This document shows positions 50,257 through 61,857 of a stretch of DNA of 64,000 nucleotides, in pieces. The notes beneath the pieces were generated by a model, which ran no database searches, was not told the DNA's origin, and saw nothing but the letters and a program-made list of their open reading frames with translations. Source of the stretch: Paraspadella gotoi (Eukaryota > Chaetognatha); assembly GCA_051294375.1 (NCBI GenBank), contig CM119270.1:11342141-11406140 (forward strand). Reading direction: 5' to 3'. Made by a program: the position numbers and the translations under genes. Each line of letters begins with the position of its first letter. The first letter of the stretch is position 1.

Positions 50257-50335
50257 CATCGCGGGCGAAGGATACGAACCTCGAAAGTCGACATCAACAA
50301 TTCATTCCGCAATAACCCTTGACGGCGGCGGATTC

Positions 50336-50690
50336 TCTCGGGGGGAGAAAGGAAGGAGACGATAAAGGGTTCCATTACGAGGAGGACTGATGGGAAGAAG
50401 GAAAGGAGGAAGAAAATGAAAGAGGGGAAGGGAGGGAGGAGAAAAATTTAAAGAAAGAGGGGAAGAAAAGAAGAGGAAAGAATTAGACGACAAAGGAAGG
50501 AAAGAGAAAGATAAGTAAAACTGAGGAAGAAAGGAGGGGAGGAAGAGAGAGAGAAAAATTGGGTTAAAAAAGGAAGAAAGGGAAAATGATGTAAGAAACA
50601 AGATGAGAATCAGAGAAATGGGGCATGGAGGAAGAGGGGGAGAAGAGAGAAGAGGGAAGGGAGACAAAAAATAAAAATAAAAAGAATTAT
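50336..50690. repeat. polypurine tract
   Basis: About 350 bp mostly of A and G on the plus strand, in GGAGGAAGAAA-like units. Confidence 0.75.
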
Positions 50691-50934
50691 GAAAGAAAAT
50701 GGAAGAAATACACGGGATTTGGCTAATGATCCAGTATTAGTGCATAGCAAAATTTTCTGAGAAAGTTAGAATGAGGCGAGGCTGTAAGCCATTTGCTAGT
50801 TCATTAAACTTTGAAAAAGAAACAAGGAAACATGGACCAGAGAGAGAAAGAGTAGTAAGCGTGGGACTGGATTGTAAAAGAGAAAGAGGGAAATTAAGAA
50901 AGTAGCAATAGTGAGAGAAAAGCGGGTGAAGAAA

Positions 50935-51410
50935 ATATGATAACGGATTCCGATACGAGAAGAAATTGGGAAGCGGAGAAAGAGGAGGAGGAATTTGGAG
51001 GAAAAAGTAGAGCAGAACCGGATTCGATACTAGGGAGAAATATTTGGGGGAAGTGGGGGAGGAAAAGAAAGGGGTAGGAGTCTAAATAGGAGGGAGGTTG
51101 GGGAGGAGAAAAGGAGAGAGATAGTGGGGAATTGGGATGAAGGGGAAGGGGTATGGAGCAGAAAGANNNNNNNNNNNNNNNNNNNNNNNNNNNNNNNNNN
51201 NNNNNNNNNNNNNNNNNNNNNNNNNNNNNNNNNNNNNNNNNNNNNNNNNNNNNNNNNNNNNNNNNNNNNNNNNNNNNNNNNNNNNNNNNNNNNNNNNNNA
51301 AAAAAAAGAAAAAAGAAGAGAGGAAAAAAAAGACAAAAAAAAGACAGAAAGAAAAAAAAAGAGAAAAAAAAGACAAAGAAAAACAAGAGAAAAAAAGACG
51401 AAAAAAAAAG
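50935..51410. repeat. polypurine tract interrupted by a gap
   Basis: Purine-rich sequence on both sides of the N run 51167-51299. After the gap it is mainly A with G every few bases. The gap probably lies inside one continuous polypurine tract. Confidence 0.7.
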
Positions 51411-51530
51411 AGTTTTTTGTTGTTGTTGTTGTTGTTTTCGCGCGTCACGTTGGTGACGTTTATTTTCGCGAGTGAGCTTCCTTAGTAAATATCATTAGTC
51501 AGCCATAAGGCAGACTCGTTTCCACTAGAC

Positions 51531-51816
51531 GACGATGACGACGACCAAGTCGCTACCCATCGTCGAGCGCATCAAGAGCATGCGCGCGGTCCGTATCGCC
51601 ATCGTGACGCCCGCACGCGACGCGACGCCGCCGCCCCGACGTCACCGTTAATTGCGTCATTCGCTTAATGCGACGCGATTCCAGTCACGCGTCGCAGTCG
51701 CTTCCGGTTCGCGGAGGCGTCGACGAAAAATACGTCGCGGCGCCGATTTGGTCGTTCGACGCACCTCGGCGTCCAATTGAGTGTCGCATTGGCGACATTG
51801 TTATGAATAGAGGGCA
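51531..51816 (+). other. CpG-dense segment with a short open frame
   Basis: This is one of the most CpG-rich unique stretches in the window. A 38-codon frame from ATG 51535 to TAA 51649-51651 begins MTTTKSLPIVERIKSMR. A second frame from ATG 51668 stays open until the N run at 51817. It could be a promoter-like island, an exon edge, or simply GC-rich DNA. No domain is recognised, and the sequence is cut by a 732-base gap. Confidence 0.3.
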
Positions 51817-52548
51817 NNNNNNNNNNNNNNNNNNNNNNNNNNNNNNNNNNNNNNNNNNNNNNNNNNNNNNNNNNNNNNNNNNNNNNNNNNNNNNNNNNNN
51901 NNNNNNNNNNNNNNNNNNNNNNNNNNNNNNNNNNNNNNNNNNNNNNNNNNNNNNNNNNNNNNNNNNNNNNNNNNNNNNNNNNNNNNNNNNNNNNNNNNNN
52001 NNNNNNNNNNNNNNNNNNNNNNNNNNNNNNNNNNNNNNNNNNNNNNNNNNNNNNNNNNNNNNNNNNNNNNNNNNNNNNNNNNNNNNNNNNNNNNNNNNNN
52101 NNNNNNNNNNNNNNNNNNNNNNNNNNNNNNNNNNNNNNNNNNNNNNNNNNNNNNNNNNNNNNNNNNNNNNNNNNNNNNNNNNNNNNNNNNNNNNNNNNNN
52201 NNNNNNNNNNNNNNNNNNNNNNNNNNNNNNNNNNNNNNNNNNNNNNNNNNNNNNNNNNNNNNNNNNNNNNNNNNNNNNNNNNNNNNNNNNNNNNNNNNNN
52301 NNNNNNNNNNNNNNNNNNNNNNNNNNNNNNNNNNNNNNNNNNNNNNNNNNNNNNNNNNNNNNNNNNNNNNNNNNNNNNNNNNNNNNNNNNNNNNNNNNNN
52401 NNNNNNNNNNNNNNNNNNNNNNNNNNNNNNNNNNNNNNNNNNNNNNNNNNNNNNNNNNNNNNNNNNNNNNNNNNNNNNNNNNNNNNNNNNNNNNNNNNNN
52501 NNNNNNNNNNNNNNNNNNNNNNNNNNNNNNNNNNNNNNNNNNNNNNNN
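51817..52548. other. 732-base N gap
   Basis: The second largest gap. It separates the CpG-dense segment from an AT-rich stretch that leads into a large inverted-repeat element. Confidence 0.95.
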
Positions 52549-52614
52549 TTGGGGACTAAGGCGTAGTAAAATTTTTTTAATTTAACTTTAATTAAAATTC
52601 TAAAAAAGAGGAAC

Positions 52615-53100
52615 GAACAACATTATACTAATGAACATTTATGTAATAAAAAATTTATAATAAATTTTTCAATTTATGCAGTAGGCCATATTTATACTAG
52701 TACTAAACCAATAAATGTTAAAATTTCAAAACAGTTTTTTCTAAGATATTTTTGCAGATTTGGAATCGTCATAAAAAGTTGATAAAAAGAAATATAACTC
52801 TTTTTGAAAAATTCCTTCCTTAAGTGGGTCAAAAATTAGAAGCTATTTTTAAGCTGAAAATTAATTTTTTATATATTAAATATAGTTTTTTTAATTTTTA
52901 ACTCACTTAATGAAAGAATCTTTAAAAATGATTTATATTTTCTTTTATCAACTTTTGACGAGGAATTCAAATCTGCAATCAAAATTAAGAAAAGCCTATT
53001 TTGAAATTTTTTGATTTTATAAATATAGCCTACTGCAAAAATTAAAAAACATAAAATTAATTTTTTTTACAAATTAATGTTCACTGATGGTATGTTGTTC
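52615..53100. mobile_element. foldback element with arms of about 225 bp
   Basis: The left arm (about 52615-52840) and right arm (about 52893-53100) are imperfect reverse complements around a spacer of about 50 bp. Paired landmarks from outside in are GAACAACAT, TGAACATT, GCAGTAGGC.ATATTTATA, AAATTTCAAAA, GCAGATTTG.AAT, AAAAGTTGATAAAA and TTAAGTG.GT.AAAAATTA. There is no coding frame. Transcribed, it would form a long imperfect hairpin. Part of the right arm is related to the element at 45518-45974, which supports a dispersed repeat family of the MITE or foldback type. A target-site duplication is not evident. Confidence 0.65.
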
Positions 53101-53905
53101 ATAATTGTCATATTGTCATATCATGTGATCAAATGAAAATAACGTGAAAATAAAATCACTGTGGCGTAACACATTGGAATCACCCTTCTTGTTTTTACTA
53201 TGATGAGTTTATATTTATGAAATTGGTACAACCAATATAAAAATTATCCATTCATTTAATAAATAAGCTATCTTGCCCCTGACTTTGGACATATATATAT
53301 GTGAAAGGTTGAAAAACCCCAAATGTAATCGAACTCATGTTAATCCATTTTAGAGACATGACAATTTATGAAGTTGAATCTGCGAATCTGATCTCGCCGA
53401 GGAAGGCACTAGGCAAAAAATTGACCAGGATTGGAAATAACGGATGGGTGAAAAAGGAATGAGTGGGGACAATGGGGAGGGCGGCAGTTCTCGATTTTCA
53501 TTCGAAAAAAAAAATGGCGGAAAATATGGGAGTTTAAATGAAATTAACATCGAGGAAAAAGGGAAGGCTTTGTTCGAAGCTTTTTATTGCTTCACCCGCG
53601 TGCGTTCAAGTGGCAATTAGGAATTTCAAACTTTCAGGAAAAGAAAATTAATAAAAAAATTTCGTAACTGGATTGGGCGGTGATTAACGAACTTTTGCGC
53701 ACGAGTCTTATGCACAAGCGGAGAAATGAAAACTTCGTTGCGAAATGACTCTTGTAAGAATCTGACAGACACTTGTACATTATAGATCCCATTAGATAAT
53801 GGATAGAAAATGGTTGCCAGACATGGCAAGACATTGAATTTAGTTAAATGAAAAAGAAAATGAGGTCATTGGGAGACGTCTCTCATAAATGGTGCAAAGA
53901 GATTC

Positions 53906-54050
53906 AAAGTGGCATCTGGAGATGGCGTTCATTAAATTATGACGTATAAAATGGCGTTGGGAGATGGCACTATTTCAATTATGACGTAGAAAATGGCGTC
54001 GAAAGATGGCGCTCATTTAATTTATCCATAAAGATGGCGTCGGGCGACGA
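53906..54050. repeat. minisatellite, 42-bp units with ATGGC cores
   Basis: Units begin near 53906, 53948, 53990 and 54031; the fourth is partial. The pattern is AAAATGGCGT, AGATGGC, ATTTCAATT, ATGACGTA. Six ATGGC cores lie at 53922, 53951, 53964, 53993, 54006 and 54034, alternating 29 and 13 bases apart. Words such as AAAATGGCG and AAGATGGCG match the YY1/Pho consensus. The TGACGTA words resemble half of a CRE site. Confidence 0.8.
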
Positions 54051-54557
54051 GGCACCACGAAGCCTCTATGTTTCGCCTAGTAAACTCGATTAGCCGCAGA
54101 TGCCGATTCTTGCGCCTGGGATCAGGTGCTCCTCGTGGTCGTCGTTATCGTCGTCATAGTCGTCGTTATGCGCGATTTATTCTGATCACCATCGACGACG
54201 TCATATGAATTAAGTGAAAATGCAGTCTGCTTCTGAAGCGCATCGTCCGCATGGAGCTGCGCAATGAGCGTTGCGGGGAGAATTTTCCGTAGCCTGGGGT
54301 TAATCGTCGTGCGTAGCGTGAGAGACTAACATTGAGCGAATTGATACGCGAAGATTGCACAATATGCAGCGAAATATGTGTATAAATACGGATAGAATGA
54401 AATATAATCTTTTTGATTTTGCATCCAGGAAAGACGCTAACCCTTTTTTTTCGGGCGACATTATGTTGTTGGTCACCTTATTCACCAACTGGGATTTGGG
54501 TTGGTTGACATATCACGCGCGGCTTAAAGCCGATTTCTTCGAAAGGAAAAGGAAGCT

Positions 54558-54588
<31 letters not shown>

Positions 54589-54589
54589 G

Positions 54590-54630
<41 letters not shown>

Positions 54631-54648
54631 AGAAGAAGAAGAAGAAGT
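54558..54648. repeat. GA tract grading into (AAG)n
   Basis: GA units with a few GATA and GTAGA breaks run to about 54627, followed by about seven AAG units. Confidence 0.9.
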
Positions 54649-55340
54649 AGTAAAGTAGCAAACAGGATTGCCGAGCTTCCTTTGAAAATATTTTTAAGCT
54701 TAACCTGTGAAACTTCGCAAATCTAATTAAACTTTTTTTCCCTTTTTTTTCCACACGATTTTTATGGAACTACGCTTTTATTACAGGTAAGCATTATTTA
54801 TTCATTTGTTATCATTGTTTAGTATTTTTTAAAAAACGCACGGTAAAAAAAGATTTGAGCTGCGGTCATATCGGTATGGAATGATTCGATAATCATTTAT
54901 TTCGCCTTTAATTTCTATGCTATTGGTGATGTTTCCATTGATCACCACTGATCGCTTTTAAATGATAACCGCTGATCCGATCGCCTCTCTAGGAATCACC
55001 CTTAATCGATTCAAGTAGAATTCCAATTCGCCCTCTTCCTCTCGCCCCCCCACCCCCCCGGCCTCTCTTCATTTCCCTCCTACTCTTTTCATCGCATCTC
55101 CATTGAGAGTCAGGTTGAGAAAAAAAGGAAAAAAGAAAAGAAAAACCGCGAGGGGTCATCCTCGACGTCTCTTCTCTCTTAAATCCTTTTTTTCATTTCT
55201 TACTTCCTTCCTTTTATCTTTTCTCTCTTTTTTTTATATATACATTTCCTCGTTTTTTTATCTTTACTTTCATCGTTTTCCTCGTGGGAAATCATTACGT
55301 AGGTGAATTTCATGAGGGTGCTAAACTGTTACCCCATTTA

Positions 55341-55342
<2 letters not shown>

Positions 55343-55376
<34 letters not shown>

Positions 55377-55640
55377 NNNNNNNNNNNNNNNNNNNNNNNN
55401 NNNNNNNNNNNNNNNNNNNNNNNNNNNNNNNNNNNNNNNNNNNNNNNNNNNNNNNNNNNNNNNNNNNNNNNNNNNNNNNNNNNNNNNNNNNNNNNNNNNN
55501 NNNNNNNNNNNNNNNNNNNNNNNNNNNNNNNNNNNNNNNNNNNNNNNNNNNNNNNNNNNNNNNNNNNNNNNNNNNNNNNNNNNNNNNNGCTCCTCTCTCT
55601 CTCTTCTCTCTCCTTCTTCTCTCTCTCTCTCTCCTCTCTC
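55343..55640. repeat. CT tract interrupted by a gap
   Basis: A perfect CT tract at 55343-55376 enters an N run (55377-55588), which is followed by degenerate CT to about 55640. The missing piece is probably more CT repeat. Confidence 0.8.
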
Positions 55641-55710
55641 TACCATCGCGCTCCTCAGATAACCTTCACGAAGGAGCGGTCACATATTTTTTCTCTTGGC
55701 GTAGGGTTTT

Positions 55711-55736
55711 CACCTTTGACCCTTTGACCCTTCACC
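55711..55736 (-). promoter_or_regulatory. tandem GGGTCA words
   Basis: On the minus strand GGTGA-AGGGTCAA-AGGGTCAA-AGGTGA gives two GGGTCA half-sites flanked by related words at a period of eight bases. It resembles a nuclear-receptor DR2, but may be a short tandem repeat. Confidence 0.2.
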
Positions 55737-56773
55737 GCGTTTCGATGCCTTTTTATTTTTTTTTTGCTTCGGCGGGAAAAATCCAGGAGGAAAGCAGATA
55801 AACTTCAACGCGAAACGGCGATTCACAAATTCAACTGCCAGTTGTAATGGAAAAAAAGAAATCTCTGGACCCTTGCGACGACCTCACCAAGCTTGACCAC
55901 TCGGAGCTTTCCACCGACGGCGTACAACAGTCGCTCCTGTACATCGCGGCGTTAACAAAAATCTTCTCCCGTCTTTTTTTTCTGAAGGCGTAATGAAAGC
56001 GCTCGCGCCCGTCACCCTAATCCGCATATACGGGGAACTTGATTCTGGAGAATCTCACCCCTTTCTCTCATTGAAAGAGAGAGAGACCTCGCACAGGATC
56101 CCTTTTTCTCTTTTGGCGATCATCTCTCTTTGAGAGAGAGAGAGTAAATAAATTCAAGATGGAGACGGTTTAACTGAAATCGTGTTTTTTCAAAGAGATA
56201 ACTCCTAGACTTTTTCACTTTGGGAGGGAACCGCTGTTTGTCAAGTCGAGATTTTGCAATTCTTCCCCACTACTACGCATCTCATTGTATTAAAAAGTGT
56301 TTCGCCGACTTTTCTCAAATTTCACAGATCGTTAAGTTAAATTTTTTTTTTTTAAATATGTATTAGAAAGTTGTATTAATCAATGCCAATTATCTTAGTT
56401 CTGAGACCCTTGTGTTACTCAGTAATAACGGTACAATAATGGCACAAAGAAAACGTGAAAGCTTCAATTTTCTCCATCAATCAAAATAGAGAAAAATTGA
56501 AAATTGTGATCCGCCCTGGAATCGAACTCTTTGTCCGCGAACCATAAAGCCCGACGAAACTCGCTCCATAAACTCGTCCGCGTCTCGCGATCTATTTTGC
56601 TTCGCTGCACCATAAAATATTTCCGATCGATCCATTCCGGCAAACATCGTCCCGCCATGATGACGTTCCATTGTCTCCGGGAGATTGCGTCTGCCCCCGG
56701 GGATGACCGCATATGCGCTCAGCCTCGGCGAGAGTTCCCCTCCCTCCATCTCGAACGTGTGACGCGTGCCCAA

Positions 56774-56900
56774 ACGGGTCTCAGTTGTCGCCCCGCTCGC
56801 GGCTCCCCGTTTGCTGCGCCCGGCTCGCGGGTCTCAATAGCGGCGCCCAGCCCGCGACGCACGGCCCGCGGTTCTCACTAGCGGCGCCCGGCTTGCGGTG
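56774..56900. repeat. GC-rich diverged repeat
   Basis: Three copies of a GGGTCTCAATAGCGGCGCCC-like unit start near 56776, 56830 and 56870, within a CpG-rich stretch (about 56690-56960). The unit spacing is uneven (about 54 and 41 bp). Confidence 0.55.
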
Positions 56901-57226
56901 GCCTCTCGCATCACTCGCTCGTAGCGCTCGTTTGCGGTGCCGCCGGAAACGTCACCATTGCCACCACCGCTGAAGTCTTGATTAAGACGAGAAAGAGTGG
57001 ATGGAGGGTGGATGGTCTACTTCTGGCTGTTAAGTTCAATAGGAAGTGGTTGTATGTTGCAACATTACTATGTTTATTAGTATATGTTTTTTATTTTTAT
57101 AAATGAAACATTTTCAGTATATAACCACAACAAATACGTATTACTAAGGGGGCGCTTTTTAAAAAGGTCAGCTAGCATTTCATTCCAATTAAACCTTAGA
57201 ACCGTCTCCCGTTCTCTTTCCGCCCC

Positions 57227-57552
57227 AGTGCCAACCCATTGCCGTCCCAGTGCCAACCGATTGCCGTCCCNNNNNNNNNNNNNNNNNNNNNNNNNNNNNN
57301 NNNNNNNNNNNNNNNNNNNNNNNNNNNNNNNNNNNNNNNNNNNNNNNNNNNNNNNNNNNNNNNNNNNNNNNNNNNNNNNNNNNNNNNNNNNNNNNNNNNN
57401 NNNNNNNNNNNNNNNNNNNNNNNNNNNNNNNNNNNNNNNNNNNNNNNNNNNNNNNNNNNNNNNNNNNNNNNNNNNNNNNNNNNNNNNNNNNNNNNNNNNN
57501 NNNNNNNNNNNNNNNNNNNNNNNNNNNNNNNNNNNNNNNNNNNNNNNNNNNN
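57227..57552. repeat. 22-bp repeat running into a gap
   Basis: AGTGCCAACC, C or G, ATTGCCGTCCC occurs twice back to back (57227-57248 and 57249-57270), then N runs from 57271 to 57552. The gap probably hides a longer 22-bp array. Confidence 0.7.
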
Positions 57553-58812
57553 GAGAAATAATAGTTTAAAACGAAGCTACAGAAGATAAAGGTGACAATA
57601 AAAAGCGAGAAACTAACTATTTTAAAACATTGAATATTTTATTACTTTTCATTTTTGTGAAACAAAAATAAAATTGTTTTGATTTATAAGATATTTTTTC
57701 AAGTACCAAAATGCTATTAGTGCCGCAGTAACAGTTCAGNNNNNNNNNNNNNNNNNNNNNNNNNNNNNNNNNNNNNNNNNNNNNNNNNNNNNNNNNNNNN
57801 NNNNNNNNNNNNNNNNNNNNNNNNNNNNNNNNNNNNNNNNNNNNNNNNNNNNNNNNNNNNNNNNNNNNNNNNNNNNNNNNNNNNNNNNNNNNNNNNNNNN
57901 NNNNNNATATTCCTGTCTGTTAATGTAAGTTTTCATTTTGTATCTATTTATCGTTTTCCCTTCGATTCTATTCCCTTTCTATTTTCACTATTTTTTTCCT
58001 CTCAACTCACATCTCTCACTTTAGCATTTCATTTCATTTTTACTTCCTCCCTCTCTCCTCTTCCTCTCTATCTCCCCCCTTAAAATTTTCGCTTCCCTTT
58101 CTCTTCCCCTTCAAAAAATAAACAAGGAGCGGAGGCAGCGCTCGGCTGGCGCTCGGCTGGCGCTGGCAAGGGACACAGAGGGAGCGAGGGTGATAATCAT
58201 TTTCCGCAGACCAAAACAGAAAACACCAACAATAACAACGACGACGACGCCAATAACGAAGTCCGCGACAGAAACGACGCCAATAACGAGTAAGACAAAA
58301 CGAGAACGCTAATAAGAGAAACGGCTGGAAAACGCCGATAACGAAACGGTTCGACGGTAAAATAAAACCCCAGGAAACGATCCAACAATGAAACGGATAA
58401 TGGAATTATTCAAAGCACGGGACGTATTATTTTATGCTTTTTTTAAGGCAACTCTTCTTTTTAAGTCAAATTAATTTAATTACTAAACACTACTTAGCTT
58501 TAAGAAGACAGGGCTCGAACGCGTGTTCCATCGAGTCACAAACTTCGCTCTTTCCTCCTCGCTTTTTTTTTTCGGTTGCCACAATTTGTGCTCGACAACG
58601 AATTATAATTGTTTTCTTCTTCTCTTTCCTTTTTCTACTTTTTTCGCCCTTTATTTCTTTCCTTTTTTTCTTTTTTTCCGTTTTTTTTTCCCTTCACGCG
58701 GTGCTATGAATATTCTACGATAATTGCCGGCGATTATATGCCGAGAGAAGAAAGGGAGAGGAAAGGGGGGAGTCAGGGGAGGGGATTTTCTTGGCTTATC
58801 GAGGGTAAACAG

Positions 58813-60151
58813 AAACAATTTTTGGTTTTTATCTTTCCTTTCGGTTTTAAATAAAAAAACTCGTGGTTTTTCATTTTTAGCTCTCTTTATATTTTTTCTC
58901 CCCGAATGTCTCTTCTTTAGTTTTTTACAAAGTTTGTTCCTAAAATATTTTTATTTTTTTTAAATCTCGTTTTTTTCTTGTCCAGAATTTTAATTTTTTT
59001 TGTGGAAATGCTATTTGCAAAAGCTATCACGTAATTGCAATTAACTAGGTTTAATTATTTAAAATGTGTTATAAATAGTTTCTGTTCGAGTGAACTGTGA
59101 AGAATAACTACGAATAAAAATTGTTTAAAAAATACGAAATGATAATTGGTGTATATTCAAACCTTAAATACTCAATTTACAATGTCACAAAGCACATCCT
59201 TTTCACCAAAGCAACTCCCTTTAGAGCGTTCACCTATCCATCTTTCCCCAATTAAATTGGCGGTGAGGAGAGAAGCTTTTCAATTCACGGGTGATAAACT
59301 TGTTACGTGATTTCTGCTGCTTAGCGACGCTTAGCAACGACGAGTTTCCCTCGCAACGCCGGTTTTATTCATCGTTTCTCCCTTTCTATTTCTCTCTCTC
59401 TCTCNNNNNNNNNNNNNNNNNNNNNNNNNNNNNNNNNNNNNNNNNNNNNNNNNNNNNNNNNNNNNNNNNNNNNNNNNNNNNNNNNNNNNNNNNNNNNNNN
59501 NNNNNNNNNNNNNNNNNNNNNNNNNCCGACTCTCCCTCCACCGCCAAAGCCACGTTCTCTATCGGCGCCATATTTCTTCCCATTAATCCTTTCACTTTTT
59601 ATTGCTCTTTTTTCACGTTTTGTTCGATAAATTCGAAAGGGGAAAAAGATGACTTTTTTTTCAAACGAAATCAACTAAAATCGTGAATTTGGAGCCAATA
59701 CGTCAAACGTTAATTCAGTTTATGGAAAGAATTTTCAAAAATATATTGCGTTTTTTAAAACGTTTAGAGAATTTTAACTCGTGAGTGAGAGTAGGCACTG
59801 GGATAAATTTCGTCGTGTGTTCAATTTGACGTAGAAAAGGATACAAAGAGAGAGAGAAAGAGAGAGAAAGAGTGAGAGAGAGAGAGAGANNNNNNNNNNN
59901 NNNNNNNNNNNNNNNNNNNNNNNNNNNNNNNNNNNNNNNNNNNNNNNNNNNNNNNNNNNNNNNNNNNNNNNNNNNNNNNNNNNNNNNNNNNNNNNNNNNN
60001 NNNNNNNNNNNNNNNNNNNNNNNNNNNNNNNNNNNNNNNNNNNNNNNNNNNNNNNNNNNNNNNNNNNNNNNNNNNNNNNNNNNNNNNNNNNNNNNNNNNN
60101 NNNNNNNNNNNNNNNNNNNNNNNNNNNNNNNNNNNNNNNNNNNNNNNNNNN

Positions 60152-60187
<36 letters not shown>

Positions 60188-60972
60188 TCCTTTTACAATC
60201 CCATTTGGGATTACTTTTTTAGGAATCCTCGAAAAACTTCCAGTTTTTTTTGTGTTTTTTTTTCCAATCGTTAAACTTAAAAACTCAAAACTAGCAGACT
60301 AACCAATACAATTTCGCCTTTTTTCACAATCTACTGAATTACTTATTCCATTGTATAATAATCTTGACTAAAAATAATTCAAACAGATTAAAGCAGTTTC
60401 TCCGCGAAAAGAAACGATCCGCTCATTCGTTATTTGTTCCTTTTTTTCGGATTTGTTTTCAAACCGAAAACGCACCTGGTGCCGATGGATGAAGTCCGAT
60501 CCAGACAAATGACTAACAAATGATTTTGAGGTGAACTCAAAAGCGAAGTCAAACAAAGCAAAAATGTGGCTCTAAATTAAATGCATTCACTTTAATTTAC
60601 TGTGGCCACTTACCATTAAACATTAACTCCCTCATTAAATGTCCATTGTTAATAATACAAATCATTTCAGCATTGAAATATAACAACGAATGGAAAACGC
60701 GTTTCGCCCAAGAATCCGCTTGACTCAGGTGGCGTCGGCATCGTCCTCGCGGTCATCATCGTCGCCGTCGTCGCCGTCCTTTTCGCTCCCGTCGTCAGGT
60801 GGCGTTTGCGTCGTCAATTTCTCGGAAATTCTCGCCAACAAATGGTCCGACATCGACTGCCCGTTCCCCCTACCGATGTTTTCCCCCCCAAGGGTTTTAG
60901 CGTTACATCTCATGGGAGAGAAAGGGTTAGGGTAAGGGTAAGGTCCGACGTTCTCCTACGAACTCCTATCAC
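58813..60972. repeat. assembly duplicate, copy A
   Basis: This block matches 61858-64000 in order over its whole length. Copy A has clean CT and GA tracts broken by N runs at 59405-59525 and 59890-60151; copy B reads through both places. It includes AT-rich spacer and, near 60726-60808, a CGTC-rich stretch bracketed by TCAGGTGGCGT repeats. Frames seen in copy A (for example 60690-60935) are broken by indels in copy B. No gene is supported. Confidence 0.85.
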
Positions 60973-61857
60973 ATTCACTCCAAGGAGCAAATGTCAAGTT
61001 AAGGGTCCGGGCTACTTTCACCACATTTGCATTGACGAATTTCGTGAAACAAACTGGGATTTGAGATCGCCGACCCTGTAACCTTCGAGTACCTATTTCT
61101 CCCCTCGCCCCTGGTTCTAACTATAGTAGTCGTCACTTTGAGNNNNNNNNNNNNNNNNNNNNNNNNNNNNNNNNNNNNNNNNNNNNNNNNNNNNNNNNNN
61201 NNNNNNNNNNNNNNNNNNNNNNNNNNNNNNNNNNNNNNNNNNNNNNNNNNNNNNNNNNNNNNNNNNNNNNNNNNNNNNNNNNNNNNNNNNNNNNNNNNNN
61301 NNNNNNNNNNNNNNNNNNNNNNNNNNNNNNNNNNNNNNNNNNNNNNNNNNNNNNNNNNNNNNNNNNNNNNNNNNNNNNNNNNNNNNNCCCCCCCCCGGCC
61401 ACTCTCTTCCACCCTTTCCTCATGGAAACCTCACTTTCGGGCTCCACTTAAACTTTCAGGGTCCAAACATGATTTGAATTGGTAACCGAGAAGGAGAGAA
61501 AGGAAAGAGAAGAAAANNNNNNNNNNNNNNNNNNNNNNNNNNNNNNNNNNNNNNNNNNNNNNNNNNNNNNNNNNNNNNNNNNNNNNNNNNNNNNNNNNNN
61601 NNNNNNNNNNNNNNNNNNNNNNNNNNNNNNNNNNNNNNNNNNNNNNNNNNNNNNNNNNNNNNNNNNNNNNNNNNNNNNNNNNNNNNNNNNNNNNNNNNNN
61701 NNNNNNCGCTTTCTATTCCCCTGTTTCGCTACAGTTCGCTTGTACACGCGGAAGCAACTGTCTTTAGTTCGTTTGTCGGAAACGTTGCACATGAATTTTT
61801 TTCTGAAATAAAAAAGACAATTTGACAATTAANNNNNNNNNNNNNNNNNNNNNNNNN
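60973..61857. other. gap-rich junction between the duplicate copies
   Basis: N runs at 61143-61387, 61517-61706 and 61833-61857. The last is exactly 25 bases, a typical fixed-size placeholder for an unresolved join. The sequence between them is short, non-coding and purine- or C-rich at gap edges. Confidence 0.85.

Larger units (their letters stand above)
54051..58812. other. non-coding region with three N runs
   Basis: N runs at 55377-55588, 57271-57552 and 57740-57906. Sequence between them is mixed: a CGT patch (about 54135-54170), GA tracts, C-rich and pyrimidine-rich flanks, and a GC-rich island (about 56520-56980). There is also an imperfect repeat of GCGCTCGGCTG (about 58138-58165) and T-rich sequence (about 58560-58700). 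Minus-strand frames at 56464-56773 have mixed composition but no recognisable domain. Confidence 0.5.

Noticed and set aside
56510-56545. minus-strand GAGTTCGATTCC, resembling a tRNA 3' part
   Set aside because: The T-stem bases do not pair and no cloverleaf is possible upstream.
60922-60945. GGGTTAGGGTAAGGGTAAGG, resembling telomere repeat
   Set aside because: Only about three imperfect units, embedded in unique sequence and present in both duplicate copies.
60690-61081. open frames in the CGTC-rich stretch
   Set aside because: Broken by indels in the second copy, dominated by Ser from triplet repeat, and not recognisable.
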